From CAJXZP01 sp963974475 (GTDB taxonomy: Bacteria > Bacteroidota > Bacteroidia > Flavobacteriales_G > Salibacteraceae): a stretch of 64,000 bases of DNA. The notes under the pieces were generated by a model that was not told the origin of the DNA, made no database searches, and worked only from the letters and a program-made list of their open reading frames with translations. The translations under genes were made by a program, and so were the position numbers. Within the stretch, counting starts at the first letter, position 1; each line of letters begins with the position of its first letter. Shown here piece by piece: positions 59,901 to 64,000 of this stretch. The DNA is taken from contig CAXBCR010000003.1 in the NCBI GenBank assembly GCA_963974475.1, positions 167,876-231,875 of the forward strand, read 5' to 3'.

Positions 59901-60655
59901 GGGAAATTATGCGTTTCTGCTTTTAAGGAAATTACCGAATCAAACTCTTTGGTTTCAAATTCAGAAGCTTTTTCAGGATGCGCAGGAGCAAATTGTTCCA
60001 CTCTAGGTCCCTTTACAAAAGCCACGTTATCTTTATATGCAGAAACAATTTTATTCGGATTGTCTTTCGATGTTTTCTTGATTAATTGGAACAGTGAATT
60101 CGGCATTTCCACGCCATCAATAATAAACTGTCCGTTAAATATTTTATGACGACAGTGCTCTGAATTTACTTGCGAAAATCCAAATACTTCACTATCGGTT
60201 AATTTTCGGTCTAAAGAAACAGCCACAGAATCTAAATATTCAATCTCCTCTGCACTTAGCGCCAAACCTTCGCTTTGATTGTAAGCGGCTAGGTCGTCAA
60301 TGTAAATTACTTTTTCTGGTGCTAACTCAATGGTGTAAATTTCTTGGTCTAAGTTAGCATACATGGCCTGCAACATAGAATCGTGTGCTGCTTTGTCATC
60401 TGCAACTGCAAAAAACTCTTCAATACGCTCAATACCTACAATTCCCATATTTTGAGAAATCTCAACCGCATTGGTACTCCAAGGGGTGATCATTTCTTTA
60501 CGAGGTCCAATATGGAACCCTTTAACGGAATCAGAATCTACCAATTTGGCACCGCCAAAAAGCCATTCTAATTTAGGGAAGTCTTCTGTAGTCAGATTTT
60601 TGGAGAGTCCAACAGCATAAATTTTATCTGTTGAAGTGGCAAAAAATTTAATCAT
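56957..60655 (-). CDS. purL: Phosphoribosylformylglycinamidine synthase, single chain
   Basis: The large single-chain FGAM synthase (1232 residues) makes FGAM from FGAR, glutamine and ATP in purine synthesis. An N-terminal PurS-like domain is followed by the linker with GFSQVNSEHCRHKIFNG. The two AIRS-like synthetase halves (SLKAETHNFPTTVEPFNGAATGSGGEIRD) come next. The C-terminal glutaminase domain has nucleophile C1079 in SLGICNGCQLMGELGLL and later AHGEGKF. All key elements are present and the length is normal. A full promoter-like pair lies upstream at 60702-60732. Codon bias suggests strong expression. Confidence 0.97.
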   Translation of the reverse strand: MIKFFATSTDKIYAVGLSKNLTTEDFPKLEWLFGGAKLVDSDSVKGFHIGPRKEMITPWSTNAVEISQNMGIVGIERIEEFFAVADDKAAHDSMLQAMYANLDQEIYTIELAPEKVIYIDDLAAYNQSEGLALSAEEIEYLDSVAVSLDRKLTDSEVFGFSQVNSEHCRHKIFNGQFIIDGVEMPNSLFQLIKKTSKDNPNKIVSAYKDNVAFVKGPRVEQFAPAHPEKASEFETKEFDSVISLKAETHNFPTTVEPFNGAATGSGGEIRDRMAGGKGSMPLAGTAVYMTAYSRLDDGNREWEEKMAARDWLYQTPMDILIKASNGASDFGNKFGQPLINGSVLTFEHEEAGKKYGFDKVIMQAGGIGYGKLGDALKDTPKTGDKIVVMGGDNYRIGMGGGAVSSVATGEFSSGIELNAIQRSNPEMQKRAYNVVRALSEQDINPIVSIHDHGAGGHLNCLSELVEEVGGVIDVNKLPVGDPTLSDKEIIGNESQERMGLVIDQKHIDHLTKIAERERAPIYVVGETTGDHRFVFENKKTGVNPMDWDLTHMFGSSPQTILTDKAATSNFEGVTYDAANVQEYLNNVLQLEAVACKDWLTNKVDRCVTGRVAKQQTAGPIQLPLNNVGVMAMDYRGEKGIATALGHAPVSALIDPTAGSQASIAEALTNIIWAPIEDGIKGISLSANWMWPAKQEGENSRMYEAVQGISDFACELGLNIPTGKDSLSMTQKYKNDVVYAPGTVIISAVGEVSNLRKVVEPVLKPNFESSLVYVDFSEDDFKLGGSSFAQTLNKVGNSAPHIKSATKFAATFDAVQHLITDDKILAGHDISAGGMLTAMLEMAFAETDLGLNIDLSNIAGADDVQLFFSEKAGILLQVANDDLADVTDAMKAVNAVHHVIGTVIGDRMMSVKTASKSYMFDIDSLRDTWYKTSYLLDQKQSGKVLATKRFKNYKKQAISYKFPTGFKGDFAALGLNPDRKENSGIKAAIIREKGVNGDREMAYAMYLAGFDVKDVHMTDLISGAEDLSDVNFIAYVGGFSNSDVLGSAKGWAGAFLYNEKAKAALDGFYARKDTMSLGICNGCQLMGELGLLYPEHNEHPTLLHNESGKFESGFVNVTIPENNSVMLGTLSGTKLGIWVAHGEGKFNLPEAESAYNIVGKYSNEEYPGNPNGSDYNAAGIASADGRHLAMMPHFERSVFPWNWGYYPEENKNDVVSPWIHAFMNARKWVEENS

Positions 60656-60701
60656 TTGATAGTTGTTTTAAACCTCGTTTTGCTTGCAATTTACAAGGCT
60701 G

Positions 60702-60732
60702 CAAAAGTAAGAAAAGTTGGTGGGGTAACCAA
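60702..60732 (-). promoter_or_regulatory. Candidate promoter of purL
   Basis: On the minus strand TTG (60730-60732), a 20-base spacer and TACTTTTG (60702-60709). The -33 element lies in the palindrome ACCAATTGGT (60728-60737). Confidence 0.55.
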
Positions 60733-60822
60733 TTGGTGAATACGAGTTAAAGTAAGAAGTTTAGCGCTTAGGTAGAATCAGACGGTTATTAATGTTTTAG
60801 CGTATTTATTGTTTTGGTGGTG

Positions 60823-60843
60823 AGAATGTGTAATTCACATTCT
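60823..60843. other. Hairpin between the response-regulator gene and purL
   Basis: AGAATGTG (60823-60830) and CACATTCT (60836-60843) form a perfect 8-bp stem with a 5-base loop. There is no T tail on the minus strand, so it is not a standard terminator. It could end the regulator transcript in a factor-dependent way or be a protein site. Confidence 0.4.
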
Positions 60844-60873
60844 TAGGGTAATGCTAAAGTTGTATTTTTTGGA

Positions 60874-61557
60874 TTATTCGGAAGTATGATTGGGAGGAGT
60901 TTTATGGTTTGAATATGTTGAAGACCATGGAATTAGTTCGCCATTTTTAAGTATTAACCCCTTGCTTGATTTAGAAATAATCATCTTATTATTAACTACG
61001 TAGGACCGATGAATTTGCTGAAAATCCGGATGTATTTGATGCCAGTCTAGCAGTTTACTTCGAATTAAGGTGGTTCCTTTATTGGATTGAACTTCGCAAT
61101 AATTTCCTGAAGATTTAATGTAATAGATGCATAAAGCATTGAGTTTTATTTCTCGTTTTCCTTCTTTTATAATAACTATATTTTTTTTTATGTGCTGTAA
61201 ACGAGCCATTTCTAAATCTGCAAACAAGCTATTTTTGTTTATGGGTTTTACACTATAGCCAATGGGGTTAAATTCTAATGCGGTGGCCAAGGTATCTTGA
61301 TCGGCAAATGAGGTTAAATAGATAAATGGTTTATGGTTTTGTCCAAGTAATTGGGCTAAGTCCATTCCACTTTTTTCCTCTTCTAGGTTAATGTCAATAA
61401 TTGCTAAGTCAAAACATCCTTCTTCAATGAGTTTACAAGCAGATTTGTAATTGTAGGCCACACTTTCGACTATATAATTATCAAGGGAGTCAATTAATAT
61501 TCTAGTTCTTTCTGCTACAAGAGCTTCATCATCCACAAGTAAAATTCGAATTTTCAT
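60874..61557 (-). CDS. LytTR-family response regulator
   Basis: The 227-residue regulator has a receiver domain (about 1-120) with acidic pocket LVDDE, phospho-acceptor D55 in LAIIDINLEE, and SVKPI with the conserved lysine. A C-terminal LytTR DNA-binding domain (about 130-215) contains YIKSSGNYCEVQSNKG and IHRSYVVNNKMI. It begins 8 bases after the sensor-kinase gene, so the two form a two-component pair. Its targets are unknown; the adjacent T9SS gene on the same strand is one candidate. Confidence 0.92.
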   Translation of the reverse strand: MKIRILLVDDEALVAERTRILIDSLDNYIVESVAYNYKSACKLIEEGCFDLAIIDINLEEEKSGMDLAQLLGQNHKPFIYLTSFADQDTLATALEFNPIGYSVKPINKNSLFADLEMARLQHIKKNIVIIKEGKREIKLNALCIYYIKSSGNYCEVQSNKGTTLIRSKLLDWHQIHPDFQQIHRSYVVNNKMIISKSSKGLILKNGELIPWSSTYSNHKTPPNHTSE

Positions 61558-61565
61558 AAATTTGT

Positions 61566-62837
61566 TTAATAAGAAAAGTAAAAAGTAGTAGAATTATTAG
61601 CACTTTCCCAACGAAGCTCACCGCCCAATTGCTTCACCAATAAATGGGTTATGTATAAACCGGAAGAATTTTGATTAGAAATGCGGTAATCTTTTGGCAT
61701 TTCAGGGCCATTATTTGTAATGGAAAGCCATATTTTATCTTCCTTCTTTTTTAGGGAAATGCTAATTCTGGGTGATTTGCTATCTCCTCCATATTTTAGT
61801 GCATTGGTTAGCAGTTCGTTTAAAATTATGGATAAGGCACTGAGGGCTTTGGATCTTAGTTGTATTGGATCTAATTCAATAGTTACATTATCCTCTAGCG
61901 TATTGAATAAAAATAATTGGCCTTTTATTACCTCTAATAAAATTTCATCGGATGCATAAACCTTTTGAGGTTCTAGGCTTAAAATTCGTTTGTGTAAACT
62001 GGATAGTAAATCAACTCGCTCTAAGCTTTTTTGAAGCGCTTCGCTTATTTTAGGGTCGGATTCTTGATTTGCCTGAATTTCCAATATCGCGCTTAAAGTA
62101 GATAGGTTGTTTTTTAAGCGGTGATTCATCTCATGCATCAAGAGTTTGTTTTCTTCATTGGCTTTGGCCAAGTCTACATTTTGTTGCTTTATGATTTTTT
62201 GATTTTGGGTGGCTATTAATTTCTTCTTACGCTGGTCAAATGCGATTAAAAGTATGAGCATCAAAACAAAAACAGTAATAATAATAATGGAGATTAAATT
62301 TTCTTTTTGTTTTTCTTCGGCTGCAACCACTTGTTCTGCTTTACTCAGCTCATTTTGTAAACGAACGGTTTTAAATTTAAAATCAGTCGAGAGCATCTTT
62401 ATTCGATCTGAACGATCATAAACAAGTTGCATAATCATGGATAAACTATCTGCATAGTTGTATGCTTGCGCAAAATTGCCTTCTTCCGCATATTTCTCTT
62501 TCAAAGAATAATATAGTTCCATTTTACTATCTATAAAGGATGTTTTTCTTGCTATTTCTTGAGCTTTCTTCAAATAAACCAAAGCTTTCTCTTTATTTTG
62601 CATGCTCATAAAGTGGCGATATAAGGTCAAACACATGGAAGTCCCTAATCGAAAATCTTTAATTGCTAAAAACATACGTAACGACTCTTGCTTCAATTCA
62701 AGCTCTAAACTGTCATTTTGAACAAAATGTGCATGTAAAAAAGCGGATGTTGCAATGGTTGATTTATTACCAATTTTCTTAGATAGTTGATACGCTTCTT
62801 TAGCATAGAACCGGGCAGAATCAGCATCTCCTAACAC
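61566..62837 (-). CDS. Sensor histidine kinase, C-terminal part after an in-frame TGA
   Basis: The open frame downstream of the TGA can start at GTG 62837 and encodes 423 residues: TPR helices (about 1-135), a coiled coil and a membrane segment (about 181-200). A HisKA_2-type dimerisation domain with phospho-acceptor H239 in HEMNHRLKNNL follows. A HATPase domain has N box NELLTNALKYGG and the G-box SGLYITHLL. It is in the same frame as the upstream ORF 62865-63326, separated by TGA 62865-62867 and 9 sense codons, so the intact gene would run 63326 to 61566 (about 586 codons). GTG 62837 could allow reinitiation but would lack the signal peptide. The kinase core is intact and precedes the LytTR regulator. 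Confidence 0.8.
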   Translation of the reverse strand: MLGDADSARFYAKEAYQLSKKIGNKSTIATSAFLHAHFVQNDSLELELKQESLRMFLAIKDFRLGTSMCLTLYRHFMSMQNKEKALVYLKKAQEIARKTSFIDSKMELYYSLKEKYAEEGNFAQAYNYADSLSMIMQLVYDRSDRIKMLSTDFKFKTVRLQNELSKAEQVVAAEEKQKENLISIIIITVFVLMLILLIAFDQRKKKLIATQNQKIIKQQNVDLAKANEENKLLMHEMNHRLKNNLSTLSAILEIQANQESDPKISEALQKSLERVDLLSSLHKRILSLEPQKVYASDEILLEVIKGQLFLFNTLEDNVTIELDPIQLRSKALSALSIILNELLTNALKYGGDSKSPRISISLKKKEDKIWLSITNNGPEMPKDYRISNQNSSGLYITHLLVKQLGGELRWESANNSTTFYFSY

Positions 62838-62864
62838 CCGATTATAGGAGGAAGAACGAATAAA

Positions 62865-62867
62865 TCA
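62865..62867 (-). other. In-frame TGA splitting the sensor kinase gene
   Basis: On the minus strand the frame reads Leu-Lys-Ala-Val-TGA-Phe-Ile-Arg-Ser and continues directly into the TPR/kinase ORF without a frame change. A single base change from a sense codon explains it. Confidence 0.85.
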
Positions 62868-63326
62868 AACTGCTTTTAAACTATCATTTGAAGACCCAAA
62901 AACTAGCGGTTTGGATAGGTTTAAATACTCCTTAGCCAGTTCTTTGTTGGCTGATTTTTCTTGTATTAGAGATAAGGTAAGAAAAACCTTAGCATTAACC
63001 TCCTGTCCAAGTTCAAAACTAATTATCTCATTACTGAGTTCAATTGCCTTTTCATTCAAATTCAAATTCTCCAAAACAAATAGGTAATTGGTACAGAGTT
63101 TTTTAAATTTATTGGATGTAGTATCTGTTAATCGGTATTCATGGTAAATTTTATTGGTCAACTCTAGGGCGTCAAAAGCGTAGCCTGTTGATACAATGGA
63201 GTCTATTCTGTGTAGGTCAGCATCATATTGTTGTAAATCTTGAGCACCCAAAGAACTAGTTAAAAGAAAGAAAACCCCCAATAACAGATAAATGAATCGT
63301 TGTTTGTATTGATGTTGAAGGTACAT
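62865..63326 (-). CDS. Sensor kinase N-terminal part (signal peptide and first TPRs), truncated by TGA
   Basis: The 153-residue product has a signal peptide (FIYLLLGVFFLLTSSLGAQ, about residues 11-29). TPR-like helices follow, such as AFDALELTNKIYHEYRLTD and ANKELAKEYLNLSKPL. It then stops at TGA 62865-62867. Bacteroidota sensor kinases of this kind have a periplasmic TPR region, one membrane helix and a cytoplasmic kinase, and the rest of that plan is encoded in the same frame just downstream. On its own this fragment would be a short secreted TPR protein without a known role. Confidence 0.75.
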   Translation of the reverse strand: MYLQHQYKQRFIYLLLGVFFLLTSSLGAQDLQQYDADLHRIDSIVSTGYAFDALELTNKIYHEYRLTDTTSNKFKKLCTNYLFVLENLNLNEKAIELSNEIISFELGQEVNAKVFLTLSLIQEKSANKELAKEYLNLSKPLVFGSSNDSLKAV

Positions 63327-63410
63327 TAAATAAAGATAATACTTTCTAAATGAATTGAGTGAGACTTTTATTCGAGCGGTTGCAATTTAAAAAAAAGAGT
63401 TGGCTGAATA

Positions 63411-63446
63411 AAAAAAAGAGAGCAATTTATATAATCGCTCTCTTTT
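63411..63446 (-). terminator. Terminator of the T9SS gene at the window end
   Basis: Arms AAAAGAGAGC (63414-63423) and GCTCTCTTTT (63437-63446) pair around a 13-base loop. On the minus strand a run of T follows. It separates this gene from the kinase gene. Confidence 0.85.
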
Positions 63447-63464
63447 CATTACCTGTTAACTAGT

Positions 63465-64000
63465 TTATTGCGTAATTATTAATTTTTGATATTCATTACC
63501 TACATGAATGAAGTATACTCCAACTGCCAGTTTTTCTGAATAGTAAGATTTAGTGTTTTGAATCACTTCTTCTCTAATCAGTTTACCTGAAAAATCAATA
63601 ATTCTTATTGGCGTACCAATGGCGCTTTCATCAATCTCCACTACAAACTGCCCTTTGGCAGGATTAGGATAGATTTTCAAATGAACGGAATTTTCAGTTA
63701 TTTTATCAATTCCAATAACAATTATATTGGAGCAAACAGAAGTGTCAACACAAGCTCCTTGAGTAACAATCACCGCATAATTAGCGGTTAAACTTGGGGC
63801 GAAACCTTGATTTGTTGCACCTGCAATAACGGTATATCCACCAGTGGAATCGCAACGTAGCCATTGATATGAATCGGCATTTGAATTATTTGCCATAATG
63901 GAATCACCAATTACAGTAACCGAAGCATCATTTTGGTCGATGGTTAAATCTAACGTAATTACCGAATCACAACCTGCTGCATTTAAAATGGTATCGTTAT
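63465..64000 (-). CDS. T9SS cargo protein with type A sorting domain, 5' end outside the window
   Basis: The minus-strand frame is open from the right edge to the stop at 63465, giving at least 178 residues. The visible part has Ig/PKD-like repeats: VITLDLTIDQNDASVTV and YQWLRCDSTGGYTVIAGATNQGFAPSLTANYAVIVTQGACVDTS. A C-terminal sorting domain follows with IYPNPAKGQFVVEI, IRIIDFSGKLIREE, and GVYFIHVGNEYQKLIITQ at the end. Such proteins are exported by type IX secretion and usually attached to the surface or released as adhesins or enzymes. The internal ATG at 63896 is not the true start. Confidence 0.88.
   Translation of the reverse strand, partial: NDTILNAAGCDSVITLDLTIDQNDASVTVIGDSIMANNSNADSYQWLRCDSTGGYTVIAGATNQGFAPSLTANYAVIVTQGACVDTSVCSNIIVIGIDKITENSVHLKIYPNPAKGQFVVEIDESAIGTPIRIIDFSGKLIREEVIQNTKSYYSEKLAVGVYFIHVGNEYQKLIITQ

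Noticed and set aside
62865..62867. TGA read as selenocysteine or tryptophan
   Set aside because: TGA acts as a normal stop elsewhere (for example the U32 stop at 34800-34802), Trp is encoded by TGG throughout, and no SECIS-like hairpin is evident next to this codon.

Overview
The window reads as an AT-rich chromosomal segment of a Bacteroidota bacterium, most likely in Flavobacteriales. The evidence is threefold. Two tandem T9SS cargo genes and the end of a third (right edge) have C-terminal type IX secretion (T9SS) sorting domains with a YPNP motif. Family-typical genes are present: a GldA-type ABC ATPase, a MurF-Alr fusion, a DUF4271-hemD pair and a coaX...lptC...ppiD cluster. Many genes are preceded by the Bacteroidota -7 promoter box TAnnTTTG, usually with no Shine-Dalgarno sequence. 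Most genes are housekeeping or cell-envelope genes. I see no phage, integrase, transposase, CRISPR array or defence island.

Layout. 1-6.4 kb: leuS, a 48-residue microprotein gene, glutaryl-CoA dehydrogenase (minus strand), DUF4271 membrane protein and hemD. 6.4-10.1 kb: rnpA, an S41 peptidase and an O-antigen-ligase-like protein. 10.1-13.9 kb (minus): overlapping tdk, murF-alr and a WaaE-like glycosyltransferase. 14.1-16.2 kb: an acidic-linker protein, a TerB-like protein and rsmI. 16.2-18.3 kb (minus): aspartate kinase, dtd and a MazG-like protein. 18.4-22.9 kb: a BI-1 family protein, a TlpA-like lipoprotein and a 606-residue nitronate-monooxygenase-like protein. tRNA-Phe lies at 23.0 kb on the minus strand. 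23.2-30.8 kb: an envelope cluster of coaX, an outer-membrane protein, a TPR protein, lptC, a two-TM protein, a CNNM/CorC protein and ppiD. 31-39.3 kb: pepE, elbB, a U32 protein coupled to a ferredoxin, rsgA (minus), gldA, a methyltransferase-like protein and a UbiA-like membrane protein with a natural twelve-histidine run (minus). 39.4-46.8 kb: gcvP, then two tandem T9SS cargo paralogues. 47-53.9 kb: a TetR-regulated RND efflux operon. 54-56.9 kb: DUF427 protein and a TonB-dependent receptor. 57-60.7 kb: purL (minus). 60.9-63.3 kb (minus): a sensor kinase gene split by one in-frame TGA, followed by its LytTR response regulator. The window ends inside a T9SS cargo gene (minus).

No clearly new multi-gene system stands out. 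The best leads are: the kinase split in frame by one TGA; the U32-ferredoxin translational coupling; the cysteine-rich NMO-like 606-residue protein; two operator-like palindromes built into promoters (tetR efflux operon, TonB receptor); the RND permease with about four extra hydrophobic segments; the His12 UbiA-like protein; and the tandem T9SS paralogues with very different codon usage. All assignments come from reading the sequence and remembered family features; no database search was run.
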